From Talinum fruticosum (Eukaryota > Streptophyta > Magnoliopsida > Caryophyllales > Talinaceae), in contig JAITYX010000034.1 in NCBI GenBank assembly GCA_021018815.1, positions 4,464,001 to 4,528,000 on the forward strand: a stretch of DNA of 64,000 nucleotides. The letters run 5' to 3'. Below the pieces are notes generated by a model. That model saw only the letters and a list, made by a program, of their open reading frames with translations, was not told the origin of the DNA and did no database searches. Numbering within the stretch: position 1 is the first letter of the stretch; every line of letters begins with the position of its first letter. The position numbers were made by a program, and so were the translations under genes. Below, piece after piece: positions 10,850 to 23,396 of the stretch.

Positions 10850-12426
10850 TGAAGACTCGGACAATGCTCAATACTTTTCCGAGTTATGTAAAAGGAATCG
10901 GTATAACAATCCCATGCATATAGAGTTTTGATTCCAAGGCATTCTCGGTATCGCGTAAACTTCTTTGAGTAAAATAGTATCGTCTCTCGAGTAATACGGT
11001 TTTCACTTATTGCATTTAGTGCATTTCCATAAGCGACTCGTAAAACTGGTTCTTATTTTCTCGCGTTCATCTTCACTCGGATTAATCACATTTTGAGTAT
11101 ACCATTATTCCACTTGTTTCTCACTCGAATCCGACTTTTGGGTATACGTTCTATTATGTTATAGTCGGTATTCTTAGTTCATTTCATGCTTAGTCTATAT
11201 CAAGTTAATCCTCTCTTGTATCCTTTATCAAACTTGATTCTTCGCTTAGACTAAGTCGGATGGAATTCCGAGTATCATGGATATTGGACTCGTAAAATTC
11301 CATTTCGTTTCGACTCGTATAATCGGTTGCTTAATTATTATAATTATTTTATTATCTCGTGTCTAATCTTAGGCCAAAGTATTCTATACTTTGAGAACCA
11401 AAATTAATTTACTTTTGTAGGTTATTCATTCGAGGATACACCTTTTTCAAACCACAAAAGTAACCGGCTTCGTAACGTCAAATCACCAAGCAGACATGGC
11501 TCTTCACCTTCCCTCGCTCCAGTCCCGTAAGATTGTGTCGAAGTCGTCTCGATTCCATATCCGAAAACTGGAACGCCAAGCTTAACGAGTGGTTTCCATC
11601 TCATTTTTCGAGACACTACCGATGGCTTTGGGACTTCCAAGAGAGTTAAACCGTTGTCCAACGTTCATATTTCAACGGATACTTTCCGAGTGACTCGGAA
11701 AGCCTCTATCAAAGGTCACGGAAGACTCTTGGTCAGCAGATGAAGATAACGACTACTCTGTCTCGGTTATCTATAAATAGAAGCCACTTCACAAGACTTG
11801 AAGATTGCCGAATCTATTGTTATTACACATACTTGAGAAAAGTCATTGTATTTACTTTCAATCTTCAACTTACAACTCCCACTCTGTAATTCATTACTTT
11901 CGAGTTGTAAGGTCTTGTACTTAGTTACAAACTCTTCTTACATTCTTTGTAAGGTCCCTTGACTAAGTCGTAAAGGTTAACTCGGAGCTTAGTTGTCCCT
12001 AGCTGTAAGGGTTATCTCAGCTAGGAAGTACTAGATCGGATAAGGGAACTTCGAGTTTAGGAAAACTTGTATAGAGTTGTCTAAGGGAGCAACTCGGGTT
12101 CGATCGGTTCACGGTATTTTGTGAACTCAAAATAGTGGATTTGACTTCGTGTATAGATTGACACGGGTCGTGGTTTTCTGCCCCAGGAGGGTTTCCACGT
12201 AAAACCTAAGTGTTATCTTTCCGAGTTCATTCTAGACTCGGACATGCCTTTATCGCTTCGTTCCTTCGATTCATTGCTTTCGAATCCAATCTTTTCGACC
12301 TCGTTGATAGACTCAAAATCGCTTTGTCTCTTTTCCGCGCAAAAGTGTATGTTTTCACTAAGAATTTTCTATCACCCTATTCACCCCCTCTAAGGTGACT
12401 CGGACTCTCCCCGAGCAAACCTTCGA
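10850..12426 (+). repeat. Copia-1 3' LTR
   Basis: 1,577 bp, starting TGAAGACTCGGACA. The end reads ACCTTCGA followed by the duplication GAGGA, whereas the 5' LTR ends ACCTTCA. A true ACCTTCA next to GAGGA would create a CAG, which is here written CGAG. Confidence 0.95.
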
Positions 12427-12431
12427 GAGGA

Positions 12432-12547
12432 TATAGAATAAAATTGTGAATTAAGGAGAATAGGTAAGTTGAATGATTGTAAGAAGTTGAAGACAATGAG
12501 TGATTTTGGGAAGATTGAAGAAAATAAGTCATTTTGAGGGTTGAAGG
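12432..12547 (+). mobile_element. LTR-A segment between copia-1 and copia-2
   Basis: 116 bases of AT-rich, purine-rich sequence between the two nested elements. Its last five bases, GAAGG, are the target duplication of copia-2. Confidence 0.85.
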
Positions 12548-14106
12548 TGAAGACTCGGACATTTCTCAAAGCACTTCGAGTTGCACTAAACGAGTCGGTA
12601 TAACAATCCCATGCTTTTAGAGTTTTGATTCCAAGGCATTCTCGGTTTCGCAGAAACCTCTTTTAGTAAAATAGTATCTTTTCTGAGTGATACGGCTTTC
12701 ACTTATTACATTTATTGCTTATCCGTTTGAGACTCGGAAAAGTGGTTCTTTGTTCCGAGTCCATCTTCACTCGCATTTATCGCGAGACTAGTGTTTCATC
12801 TTTCTCTCACTCGAATCTTACTTCCGATTACAAGCTCTATTTTCGTTAGAGTCAATATCTTTAGTCTGTTTCGACACTTAGTCTATATCAAGTTATCTCA
12901 CTCGATATTCTTTATGGAACTTGTTCTATCGCTTAGACTAAGTCGGATGGAATTCCGAGTATCATGGATATTGGACTCGTAAAATTCCATTTCATTTCCG
13001 ACTCATATAATCGATTGCTTACTTATCATAATTGTTTTATTATCTCGTGTCTAATTTTGGACCAAAGTTTTTATACTTTGAGAACCAGAATTGATTTACT
13101 TTTGTAGGTTATTCATTCGAGGATACACCTTTTTCAAACCACAAAAGTAGCCGGCTTCGTAACGTCAAATCACCAGCAGACATGGCTTTTTACCTTCCTC
13201 GCTTCAGTCCCGTAAGATTGTGTCGAAGTTGTCTGTTTCCAAATCTGGAAAACTAAAACGCCAAGCTTAATGGTGGTTTCCACCTTATCTTTCAAGACAC
13301 TACCAATGGTTTTGGGACTTCCAAGAGAGATAAACCGTTGTCCAACGTTCACATTGTAACGGATACTTTCCGAGTGACTCGTAAAGCTTTTATCAACGGT
13401 CACGTAAGACTCTCGGTCGGCAGATGAAGATAACGGCTACTCGCCCGGTTACCTATAAATTGAAGCCATCTCACAAGACCCGAAGATTGCCGAATCTATT
13501 GTTAATACACATACTTGAGAAAAGTCATTGTATTTCCTTTCAATCTTCTACTTACAACTCCCACTCGTAATTCATTACTTTCCGAGTTGTAAGGTCTTGT
13601 ACTCGCTACAAACTCTTTCTTACACTCTTTGTAAGGTCCCTTGACTAAGCCGTAAGGGTTAACTCAGCTTAGTTGTCCCTAGCTGTAAGGGTTATCTCAG
13701 CTAGGAAGTACTAGATCGTATAAGGGAATTTCTAAGTCTAGGAAAACTTGTATAGAGTTGTCTAAGGGAGCAACTCGGGTTTAGTTAATTCACGGTATTT
13801 TGTGGACTCAAAATAGTGGATTTGACTTCGTGTCCGGATTGACACGGTCCGTGGTTTTCTGCCCCAGGAGGGTTTCCACGTAAAATCTAAGTGTTACTTT
13901 CAGTTCATTCTAGACTCGGACAACCTTATCGCTTTTGTTCTTTCCGATTGATTGCTTTCTGAGTCCAATCTTTCTCGACCCAGCTAATAGACTCGTAATC
14001 TATCTTCCTTTCTACTTCGTGCAAAAGAGTGTGATTCCGCAGAGAATTTCCTATCACCCTATTCACCCCCTTTAGGGTGACTCGGACTCTCCCGAGCAAA
14101 CCTTCA
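12548..14106 (+). repeat. Copia-2 5' LTR
   Basis: 1,559 bp ending ACCTTCA. It contains a TATA-like CTATAAAT at about 13453 (CCTATAAATTGAAGCC), the likely LTR promoter. The same position in copia-1 reads CTATAAATAGAAGCC (about 2490). Confidence 0.9.
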
Positions 14107-14108
14107 AT

Positions 14109-14120
14109 TGGTATCGAGCC
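14109..14120 (+). other. Copia-2 primer binding site (initiator Met tRNA)
   Basis: TGGTATCGAGCC, the same shortened form as in copia-1, relative to the tRNA-complementary TGGTATCAGAGCC. Confidence 0.9.
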
Positions 14121-14164
14121 TAGCCTTCGTAAAGGATATAACAATCCAAAGGTTTAAAGATCAA

Positions 14165-15960
14165 ATGGCTCGTAACACCGGAGAGTTCGACGAAGGAAGA
14201 TCTTCCAACAGGCCACCAAAATTTAAAGGTTCAAACTTTGGGCACTCGGAAGAAGCTTATGGAATGTTTCCTCATGGATCATGATGAAGAGGTATGGGAA
14301 ATCATACAACAAGGAAACTACATTCCAACAAAGACAGATGAATTCGTAATTCTTCCCAAGACAAAGGCCGAGTTCACACCAGCAGGCAGAGAAGTTCGGA
14401 AAGAATTTCAAAGCCATGAACATCCTTATGTGCGCCATAAGCTCGAAGAATACAACCGAGTGTCCGCCTCGTGATTCAGCAAAAGAAGTGTGGGACACCC
14501 TTGTCAACACTTATGAAGGCACAAGCCAGGTCGACAAGCAAAGATAAGTCAATATATTCACAAATATGAGCTTTTCAAGATGGAGCCGGAGGAGAACATC
14601 ACTCGGATGTTCATTTGGTTTACTCGAGATTACAAACAATCTCAAATCACCGGGAAAGAAGATCTCCCACGAAGAAATGTGCCGGAAAATTCTCGAAGCC
14701 TACCCAAGAAAAGATGGGGTCCCAAAGTGACCGCCATAGAGGAAGCTCGTAACCTCTCACTCTTAAAGCCGGACGAGCTCATTGGAAAGCTTCTAACACA
14801 TGAAATCCATCTAGAGGAGGAGGATGCTGAGGGTAGTACCTAAAGGAACATTGCACTTAAAGCCTCAGTAATCCAAGGAAGCAAATCTGAGCTCTTCCGA
14901 CTCGTAAGACGATCCCATGGCACTCATTGCAAGAGGCTTCAAGAGAATGATGAAGCACAAAAGATGGGACAAAAGGCCAAAAGAAGAATTCTACAAGAAA
15001 GATAAGAGAGATAGAAAAGGTAAGTTTTCTTCTCCTTCAAAGTTATCCTTATCTAAGAATTCCGTATGTTTTGAATGTGGCAAGCAAAGACCACATAGTC
15101 AAGGACTCGTCCAAAACGGAAAAGGGACAGGAAGAAGAAAAAGGCCATGATGGCAACATGGAGCGATGAGGACTCATCGAAGACGACGAGGACTCGGATG
15201 ACTCAAAGTGTCCGATGGCAATCTCCGACTCGAAGCCGAAAGAGAGTCGACTCGGACTCGCACAATGAGGAAACCGATCCTCAAGAGGTAATAAATTACT
15301 TCCTCAAATTCTCCAAAGTTGATTTAGCTAAATACATTTTTAATTTTGGAAGAAAAGTCCAATTCTGATTCTTCTCATTTCAAAAAACAACTTGAGTCAA
15401 TGTCATCCGAGAGCAATTCTTTGAAAAACGAATTGGAAAAATTGAGACTCACACTCGGAGAACTCAAGACTAGTGCTCAAGCTAATGAGACCGAGTCCGA
15501 GTTACTCAGAAAGAAAATGAGCAACTAAAACAGAAGCTCACCGAGTCTCAAGATCTCGATTTTAAAATTTACTCAAGGTCAGAAAAACCTTAACATGCTT
15601 TTAGGATCACAATGTGTCTCCTTTCGAAAAGAAGGTCTTGGTTTCAACGGAGAAGAGGAATCAAATTCCTACTCGTAACCGTTTAAAAATGACTCCGTAA
15701 CCGTGAAGTTCGAGAAAGTTGAGCATGGTCCCATTCACCGAAATGAAAGAAGGACTAAGCCCAGATCTATTTACAAAAAGAAACCATACTCTCCTATTTC
15801 AAAAGGAAAGGTTTTCAAAAAGAAAGAGACACGGACTCGGCTCTCCGAGAGGAAGACTCGTAATCGACAAAACCCAAAGTCATTCAAATCTGGGTTCCAA
15901 AACACCTTCTTCCTCGTAAAAGGACCACAAGTAAAGAATGTTACTCGGGTTTGTTAGAGG
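14165..15960 (+). pseudogene. gag: Copia-2 gag, frame-disrupted
   Basis: The ATG at 14165 opens MARNTGEFDEGRSS as in copia-1. The capsid motifs WEIIQQGNYIP, EENITRMFI and the KPDELIGKLLTHEI block (about 14770-14810) are present. The zinc knuckle at 15067-15113 has the same two single-base insertions as copia-1. An acidic segment (about 15180-15290) and a coiled-coil stretch (15346-15528, EEKSNSDSSHFKKQLES) follow. The basic linker leads to WVPK-like sequence at about 15893. Confidence 0.85.
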
Positions 15961-16014
15961 AAGTGAGAAGGGTTAGATTCTCTTTGTTTTGCATGTCACT
16001 TAGAAGAGATCAAA

Positions 16015-16390
16015 AGGACACTCGGTACCTAGACAAAGTGGATGTTCACGCCATATGTCGGAGATGCAGGACTCTTTTCCGAGTTGAACAGACATAAAGG
16101 AGGAAAAGTCACATTTGGAGATGATAGCAAGGGCAAGATCGTGGGGATTGGCAAGATTGGAAAAGGAAGCAATCTGGTCACCCAATCTATCTTGTCAAGG
16201 GATTGAAATATAATCTGCTCAAAGATCTCTCAACTATGTGACAAAGGTCAAGAGGTAAGATTCACTCGGACCAATTGCACTATTTCTGATGTCTCTACCA
16301 AAGAGATCAAGCTTTCAGGTAAGAGATCAGGTAATACATACATCATCCCTCTTTTCGACCCAAGTCGAACTTATCTTGTTTAAAAGCATC
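16015..16390 (+). pseudogene. pol: Copia-2 aspartic protease
   Basis: The active-site region lies at 16025-16060. GAC is present at 16032-16034, but two extra A bases separate it from the Ser-Gly codons. CSRHMS-type sequence, GKIVGIGKIGKGSN (about 16132-16170) and LKYNLL follow. The frame is broken at the catalytic triad. Confidence 0.75.
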
Positions 16391-17480
16391 TCTCCATGAT
16401 GATTCTTGGACTTGGCATCATAGATTAGGTCATATTAGCATGCATACTATCAAGAAATTGGCTTCTAATGGTTTAGTTAGGGGTTTACCTAACCGTGCTT
16501 TTGAGAAAGACAAAGTATGTGAAGCATGCACCGTAGGGAAACAAGTCGATCTTCATTCAAATCTCTCAAGACAGCTTCCACATCCAAAGTACTTGAATTA
16601 TCGCATATGGACTTATGTGGTGAAATCCCTGTGAAGAGTCTCGAAGGTAAATCATACATACTTGTAATTATTGATGATTTTTCACGGTTTACCTGGGTGT
16701 GTTTTCTTAAGCACAAAAATGAAGCTTTCAAGGAGTTCAGCGAAGCTCTGCAGAAAAATTCAAGTTGAGTCTCGGACTCGCATCCGGAGGATTCGAACCG
16801 ACCATGGAAGGAGTTCGATTACTCGGAATTCTCGTAGTTTTGTGACAAAAATGGAATCTCTCACAACTTCTTAGCACCCGTAACTCCTCAACAGAATGGA
16901 GTAGTAGAGAGAAAGAACAGAACCCTTGAAGAAATAGCAAGGACGATGATGATTGAACACAACTTGCCTTACTATTTCCAGGCAGAGGCAAGTGAACACA
17001 GCCAACTACACTCTAAATAGATGCCTCATCGGACCCATTCTGAAGAAAACACCTTATGAGCTCTACAAAGGGAAGAAGCCAAATATCTCCTATGTCGGAC
17101 CATTCGGATGTAAGTGCTTCGTTCACAACAATGGTAAGGATCATCTAACCAAGTTTGATGCTCGGTCGACGAACGTATTTTTCTAGGTTACTCCTCTCAT
17201 AGCAAAGCTTATCGCATTTTCAATAATCGAACTAACAAAGTGGAAGAAAGCATCCACGTAGTATTTGATGAGCTCGAACAGGAGAAGCCAAGTGAGTCTT
17301 CATACTCGAACCGAAGCTCGAAAGGATGATGACGAAGTTGAGCCTACAAAGACTCGGTAATGAAGTGACTTAGAACGAGGAAACTCGGAATGAGACAATT
17401 CAAGAGTTCGCTCGTAACGAACAAGTTAATCACTCGTAACAAGGTTCGAAGATGAAGCGATTCAGTCCACAAACCTAGTG
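16385..17480 (+). pseudogene. pol: Copia-2 integrase
   Basis: The zinc-binding half reads HTIKKLASNGLVRGLPN (16440-16500) then VCEACTVGKQV. The core carries HMDLCGEIPVKSL (about 16600-16640), LVIIDDFSRFTWVCFL (16660-16710), RTDHG (about 16795) and the NGVVERKNRTLEE region (about 16895-16935). The C-terminal part has KTPYELYKGKKPNISY (17045-17095). Several frameshifts separate these blocks. Confidence 0.85.
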
Positions 17481-17629
17481 AATCAAAGAACTGGTAAAGC
17501 TTTCAAATTTACTTCCAGTCATCCCCAAGAAAACATCATTTCGATATCAACAAGTGAGGTAAGAACTCGTTCCTCTTTACACAATCTATGTGCATTCACC
17601 GCATTCATTTCATTAACTTAACCCAAAAA

Positions 17630-18480
17630 TGCACTAGAGGCCCTTAATGAACCTGAATGGGTAGAGGCCATGCAAGAAGAACTTAATCAATTCAAGAGAA
17701 ACCAAGTCCGGACTCGACCAACCGACCTTCCGACCACCCAGTTATAGGAACCAAATGGGTTTTTAAAAACAAACTGGATGAGGGTGGAGTGGTAGTCGAA
17801 ACAAGGCTAGACTTGTGGCTCAGGGATATAATCAAGAAGAAGGAATTGATTGTGGGGAAACCTTTGCACCAATGAGCTGAATTGAGGCCATTAGAATACT
17901 ATTGGCATTTGCATCCAAAGCATGCATATTAAATTATATCAAATGGATGTTAAGTGTGCTTTTCTCAATGGTTTTATTGAAGAAGAAGTTTATGTCGAGC
18001 AGACCTCCTGGTTTTGAAAACTCGGAATTTCCAAATCATGTTTTCAAACTTCAAAAGGCTCTCTATGGTCTTAAGCAAGCACCACGAGCTTGGTATGAAA
18101 GACTCGAGTAGCTTCTTGGTTCAAAATGATTTCAAAAGAGGTTAGATCGACAAGACTCTCTTCATAAAGACCAAAGGGAAAGATTTCCTTATTGTTCAAA
18201 TCTATGTTGATGATATTATTTTCGGTGCTACTAATGAATTTATGTGCCGAGAATTTTCCGAGTTGATGAGTCAAGAATTCCAAATGAGTATGATGGGAGA
18301 ACTCAATTTCTTCCTTGGGTTGCAAATCAAACAAGACAAAGATGGAATCTTTGTTCATCAATCAAAGTACACCAAGGAACTGTTGAAGAAATACAAACTT
18401 CAAGATGCAAAGCACGCATCAACCCCTATGAGCAAGCAGAGATAAAGCTTGACTCGGATGACAAAGGTAAAGCAGTAGAT
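17630..18480 (+). pseudogene. pol: Copia-2 reverse transcriptase
   Basis: RVT_2 domain: [15 protein letters not shown] region (about 17745-17800), QMDVKCAFLNGFIEEEV (about 17940-17995), LQKALYGLKQAPRAWYERL (about 18050-18110), then the catalytic VDD codons at 18206-18214. The C-terminal part 18242-18445 is open (MGELNFFLGLQIKQDKDG). Confidence 0.9.
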
Positions 18481-18489
18481 CGAAACTCT

Positions 18490-19143
18490 ATCGAGGTATG
18501 ATTGGATCTTTGCTATATCTTACTTCAAGCGAGCCGGATATAATGTTCAGTGTTTGTTTATGCGCAAGATTTCAAGCTAATCCAAAAGAATCACATCTCA
18601 CTGCGGTGAAGAGAATATTTAGATATCTTGCAGGTACTCGGAATTTGGGTATATGGTATTCCGGAGACTCGGAACCGACTCGACTGGGTACTCGGACGTA
18701 GACTACGCAGGATACAAAGTTGATCGAAAGAGCACATCCGGAGCTTGCCAATTTCTGGGTCAATCCCTAATATCTTGGCACTCAAAGAAGCGTAACTCGG
18801 TAGCTCTATCGATCGCGGAAGCTGAATATATTGTCGCTGGAGCTTGTTGCATTCAAATTCTTTGGGTAAAACAACACTTGAAGGATCTTGGACTATTTCT
18901 CAACTCGGTTCCAATCAAGTGTGACAACCAAAGCGCAATCAGTATCACCAAGAATCCTGTCCAAGCACTAAAAAACAAAGCATATTGAGGTCGGTATCAC
19001 TTCTTACGCGATCACTCGAAAAGGGTGATACCGCACTTCGGTTCATTCCTACTAATCTTTAATTAGCTGATATCTTTACTAAGCCTCTTGGTGAAGATCA
19101 GTTTTGTTTTATTCGGAATGAGCTTGGTATGTTAAATGCTTAA
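18490..19143 (+). pseudogene. pol: Copia-2 RNase H
   Basis: From MIGSLLYLTSSEPDIMFSV (18498) through DYAGYKVDRKSTSGACQFLG (about 18700-18755), LSIAEAEYIVAGACC (about 18805-18850) and IKCDNQSAISITKNPV. After about 18960 an extra base (CCAAGCAC in place of CCAGCAC) replaces the TKHIE end by a premature stop. The conserved end GMLNA and TAA are at 19129-19143. This is the least broken RNase H of the set. Confidence 0.85.
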
Positions 19144-19778
19144 TTCTATACTACCTTTGTTGCATAATTCCGTGCTATGTGCTTTCTCTGTTAATAACAA
19201 TTAGTTCGGTTGATTCGGTGATACTTGGGCTGATAGTTATTTGGTGTTTCGAGTCACTCGAAACCTTTCGAGTCAAACTCGGACGTAGAAAAACTTGGAC
19301 ATCAAATTTTCTAAAACTATCTCTAGAACAAGTGGAGAGTTTCGGATTATATTTTCAAAATCTTTTCTCTCTCTCTCTCTCACGCTGCGATCGGATCCTA
19401 GTCGTGGATTTCTAACCGCTGGTATCTCAACCGTTGAAGAGAACCGTCACACCTGGTCTTTGGTGACTGATGGACAAGCCGAGTCGAACGGAGTTATACT
19501 TAACGGATAGTTGACGGGCGCGCTTATTTTCTATAAATAACGTCTATCCATCTTCATCTCGGTATTCTAAACTCCATCTCTCTCAAAAGAAACTTCTCGC
19601 GGAAGATTACTACGTGAACAGTCACTCTTGATCGTCTCCATGCATCAAAGAAGCTCTCTCTCTCTCGTAAGTTACAACTCGCTCTCATCTCTTTCTTCTA
19701 CTTTTTCATTTTCTTCTCTTCTACACCTCCTTCTCTCTTCCATTCGAAAAGTTTTATCTTTTCTCTCCTTCTCTCACA
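19144..19778 (+). promoter_or_regulatory. Copia-2 internal promoter/leader region before the third ORF
   Basis: Contains TATAAATA at 19532-19539, about 246 bases before the ORF3 ATG, a (CT)n run, and GTAAGT at 19667-19672. Positions are conserved relative to the other three copies. No coding potential. Confidence 0.5.
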
Positions 19779-21400
19779 ATGCCTAAAAGAGGAAACCATC
19801 CCGACTTCCGGGTTTCTCCCTCTTCCAAAAAGCCTCGCACCAATAAGCCGTAAAGCTCAACCCCTTCCAAACCCGTTGTCACCCAAGCACCTTACGCTGG
19901 ATGACAAATTCTTTCCAACAACCAGATTTTCTTGGTTGTCCAACATACAAACCACCGGAGTATACCACTTCTTGTGTTTCAGACGAGTTCATCTATCCCG
20001 AACTCGTTTATGAGTTCTATGCTCACCTCACCCACTCCGAAAATGTTCTAACCTCTAGGGTTCGTAACATTACCGTTCGCATCAACACCTCTCTCCTCCA
20101 CCGCCTATTCAAAGTCTCTTCTCTTTTCTTGAACAAGCAATCCTATTCCTTTCACTCGAAGTCACCGACGACTTCTTTGAAAAATACGCCAAAGAATTCC
20201 GTGGGTCTAGGAAAAACTTTTACGTGACTCGGTTGAAGTCAAAAGCTCGGCTTCTATGCTTTCGCTAATGAGAACCTTCTTCTCACAGACATTCCAGCAA
20301 GGAGAACCCCAACTCTAAGCACCTCAAAGCTCTCTTCGACATCCTTGAGGGATACGAAGTAGACCTCTTCCCCTCCATCATTGAGCGGATGGCAGCTGTG
20401 CCAGCTCAACTCCAATCCAAGAAGAACACCTCCCTTCCTTTCGGTGCTCTTCGACCCTTGTCTTTAAACAATTTCAAGTTCCTCTCCCCTCGGACCCAAA
20501 CGCGATGTCCGAGGCCGCCATTATGGTCGGCAAGAAGGAGCTACAAGGGTACGGATACCGGAAACCGACCCCGGTGTCCGGGTTCACAACTCGGAGCCGA
20601 GGCCTCCCTCTCCTCCTCGGACTCGAAATCAACCCCTCTCCCTCTTCCCTCTACACCTGGTGGTGCCTCCACCTCAGGTGCCTCCAAATCTCTCTCTGCC
20701 CTCTTGTCCCTTGCTTTCATGGACAAGATCGGCTCTGTGTCTTCCGAATTCGAGACATGCTCGGAGCTTTCAAATCTGTCCTCCAAGGATCGACCATCAA
20801 CCAAAAGACTCGGTCAATCCCAAATCCGAGAGCAGCGAGTCTCTAGTTCTTGAGATAAGGGAGCTGGTCAAGGAGCGAAGGAGCTGGTCGAGCTCCTCGA
20901 GAGAGATGGTCCAAGGCGGCTCGGGACCGGGATGACCGAGATGCGTCCGAAGCGTCTTCGAGCCCGAGTCTAACCTCCTCGGACAGCGGGGATAAGGAAG
21001 AAGAGGAAGAAGGCTGCAGATGCGACGAGAAGATGCTAAGGAACTCCGCGGCTGAGGCGAGCCATTCCGGGCAAAGGGAAGAAGAGGCCGTGGCAACTGC
21101 CGAGGGTCGAGCTGCTCCCCAAGCTCAAATAGTCGTACTCAGCTCGGACGCTAGCCTGGGTGGGTCGAGCGACCTAGCCTCTCCAACGGGTCGGACAGAG
21201 CAGCCCCTCCAGCCACTCGAGGTCCCAAGGGAAGAACCCCTCGATCCACTCTCTTCGGGTCGACCACTCAAAGCCGAGCCCCGACGATTATCCCGGTTCT
21301 CCCTCGCCGCGCTCAAGCACATCGTTAAGATCATATCGGCGCCGCGAACCTCGGCCTCCACTCGAAATCCCCCTCCCTCGTAGGAGCCATGCACCGAGTC
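19779..21400 (+). pseudogene. Copia-2 third ORF
   Basis: The ATG at 19779 opens MPKRGNHPDF. ELVYEFYAHLTHSENVLTS and VRNITVRINTSLLHRLFKVSS are open in one stretch (about 20000-20125). The LPFGALRPLSLNNF block (about 20435-20475), a Pro/Ser-rich linker, and a Glu-rich coiled-coil part (about 20985-21090) follow. Like copia-1 it changes frame several times. Function unknown; see the finding on the shared domain. Confidence 0.65.
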
Positions 21401-21813
21401 ACATTCCCTCGGTGTCCCCTAATTTTCCTCTTTCTCATTTTTTTTGTTTTGTCCGGACAACTAATTTGTATTACTTGTTCTTTTCTCCATTCTTTTTGTT
21501 AATTTTTTTTTTGCTGAAAGGCAAGGGGGAGAAATAGAGTCGGAAAAATTGTTGTCTTGTTTAGGGGAGTTTTCGTTTTTTTAAAGTATTGTAATTTCTA
21601 TTAAGATCAATGAAGTAATGCTTTCTCTTACATAATAATTTCTATGTTTAAAATGTTTCGAGCTTACATTATTTCATTGCTAAGTATCTTTACCTTATGC
21701 TTTGACTATATGCTTCTTGCTCGAACTATTGAGTATATCTTACTCATGTGCAAACCACTTAGAATCATTTTTCTCTAACAAAATTTCTGTTTAAGTATGG
21801 AATGCCTTTCATC

Positions 21814-21825
21814 AAAAGGGGAGAT
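21814..21825 (+). other. Copia-2 polypurine tract
   Basis: AAAAGGGGAGAT directly before the 3' LTR. Confidence 0.9.
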
Positions 21826-23391
21826 TGAAGACTCGGACATTTCGAACGCATTTCGAGTTGCACTAAACAAGTCGGGTATAACAATCCCATGTTTTTAGAG
21901 TTTTGATTCCAAGGCATTCTCGGTTTCGCAGAAACCTCTTTTAGTAAAATAGTATCTTTTCCGAGTGATACGACTTTCACTTATTACATTTATTGCTTAT
22001 TTGTTTGAGACTCGGAAAAGTGGTTCTTTGTTCCGAGTTCATCTTCACTCGCATTTATCGCAGACTAGTGTTTCATCTTTCTCTCACTCGGAATCTTACT
22101 TCCGATTACAAGCTCTATTTTCGTTAGAGTCAATATCTTTAGTCTGTTTGACACTTAGTCTATATCAAGTTATCTCACTCGATATTCTTTATGGAACTTG
22201 TTCTATCGCTTAGACTAAGTCGGATGGAATTCCGAGTATCATGGATATTGGACTCGTAAAATTCCATTTCATTTCCGACTCGGATAATCGGTTGCTTAAT
22301 TATCATAATTATTTTATTATCTCGTGTCTAACTTTGCACCAAAGTATTTTATACTTTGAGAACCAGAATTGATTTACTTTTGTAGGTTATTCATTCGAGC
22401 ATACACCTTTTTCAAACCACAAAAGTAGCCGGCTTCGTAACGTCAAATCACCAGCAGACATGGCTTTTCACCTTCCCCGCTTCGGTCCCGTAAGATTGTG
22501 TCGAAGTTGTCTGTTTCCAAATCTGGAAAACCGAAACGCTAAGCTTAACGGTGGTTTCCACCTTATCTTTCAAGACACTACCAATGGTTTTGGGACTTCC
22601 AAGAGAGATAAACCGTTGTCCAAGGTTCATATTGTAACGGAGACTTTCCGAGTGACTCGAAAGCTTTTATCAACTGGTCACGGAAGACTCTCGGTCAGCG
22701 AGATGAAGATAACGGCTATTCTACCTGGTTACCTATAAATTGAAGCCACCTCACAAGACCTGAAGATTGCCGAATCTATTGTTAATACACATACTTGATA
22801 AAAGTCATTGTATTTCCTTTCAATCTTCTACTTACAACTCCCACTCTGTCATTCATTACTTTCGAGTTGTAAGGTCTTGTACTCGATTACAAACTCTTTC
22901 TTACACTCTTTGTAAGGTCCCTTGACTAAGCTATAAGGGTTAACTCGGCTTAGTTGTCCCTAGCTGTAAGGGTTATCTCGACTAGGAAGTACTAGATCGG
23001 ATAAGGGAATTTCGAGTCTAGGAAAACTTGTATAGAGTTATCTAAGGGAGCAACTCGGGTTCGATCAGTTCACGGTATTTTGTGGACTCAAAATAGTGGA
23101 TTTGACTTCGTATCCGGATTGACACGGTCCGTGGTTTTCTGCCCTGGGAGGGTTTCCACGTAAAATCTAAGTGTTATCTTTCCGAGTTCATTCTAGACTC
23201 GGACGGCCTTACTCGCTTTTGTTCTTTCCGATTGATTTCATTCCGAGTCCAATCTTTTCCGACCCAGTTAATAGACTTAGAATCTATCTTCCTTTCTACT
23301 TCGTGGAAAAGAGTGTGATTCCGCAGAGAATTTCCTATCACCCTATTCACCCCCTCTAGGGTGACTCGGACTCTCCCCGAGCAAACCTTCG
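21826..23391 (+). repeat. Copia-2 3' LTR
   Basis: 1,566 bp, closely matching 12548-14106. The terminus reads ACCTTCG before GAAGG, where the 5' LTR has ACCTTCA. Again the expected CA|G junction is written CG|G. Confidence 0.95.
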
Positions 23392-23396
23392 GAAGG

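Larger units (their letters stand above)
1574..12426 (+). mobile_element. Copia-1: full-length SIRE/Maximus-type Ty1/copia retrotransposon
   Basis: The element is 10.85 kb with TSD GAGGA at 1569-1573 and 12427-12431. The LTRs (1574-3143 and 10850-12426) are nearly identical, so it is young. The order is PBS, gag, protease, integrase, RT, RNase H, third ORF, PPT. Integrase before RT defines Ty1/copia. Size, long LTRs, coiled-coil gag extension and a third ORF after RNase H place it in the SIRE lineage. It inserted into LTR-A. The reading frames carry many one- to two-base changes that cluster at CAG/CTG positions, so the real copy may be more intact than this sequence shows. Confidence 0.95.
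12548..23391 (+). mobile_element. Copia-2: full-length SIRE-type Ty1/copia retrotransposon
   Basis: The element is 10.84 kb, in the same orientation and family as copia-1, with its own TSD GAAGG (12543-12547 and 23392-23396). The LTRs are 12548-14106 and 21826-23391. The separate duplications show an independent insertion, not a tandem duplication of copia-1. The internal region is highly similar to copia-1. The LTRs form a slightly different subtype: they start TGAAGACTCGGACATTTC, and carry GCACTAAAC instead of GTTATGTAAAAGG. Confidence 0.95.

Noticed and set aside
1574..23391. Copia-1 and copia-2 as a tandem duplication by unequal exchange
   Set aside because: Each has its own perfect 5-bp duplication and they share no LTR between them. 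LTR sequences differ by subtype.
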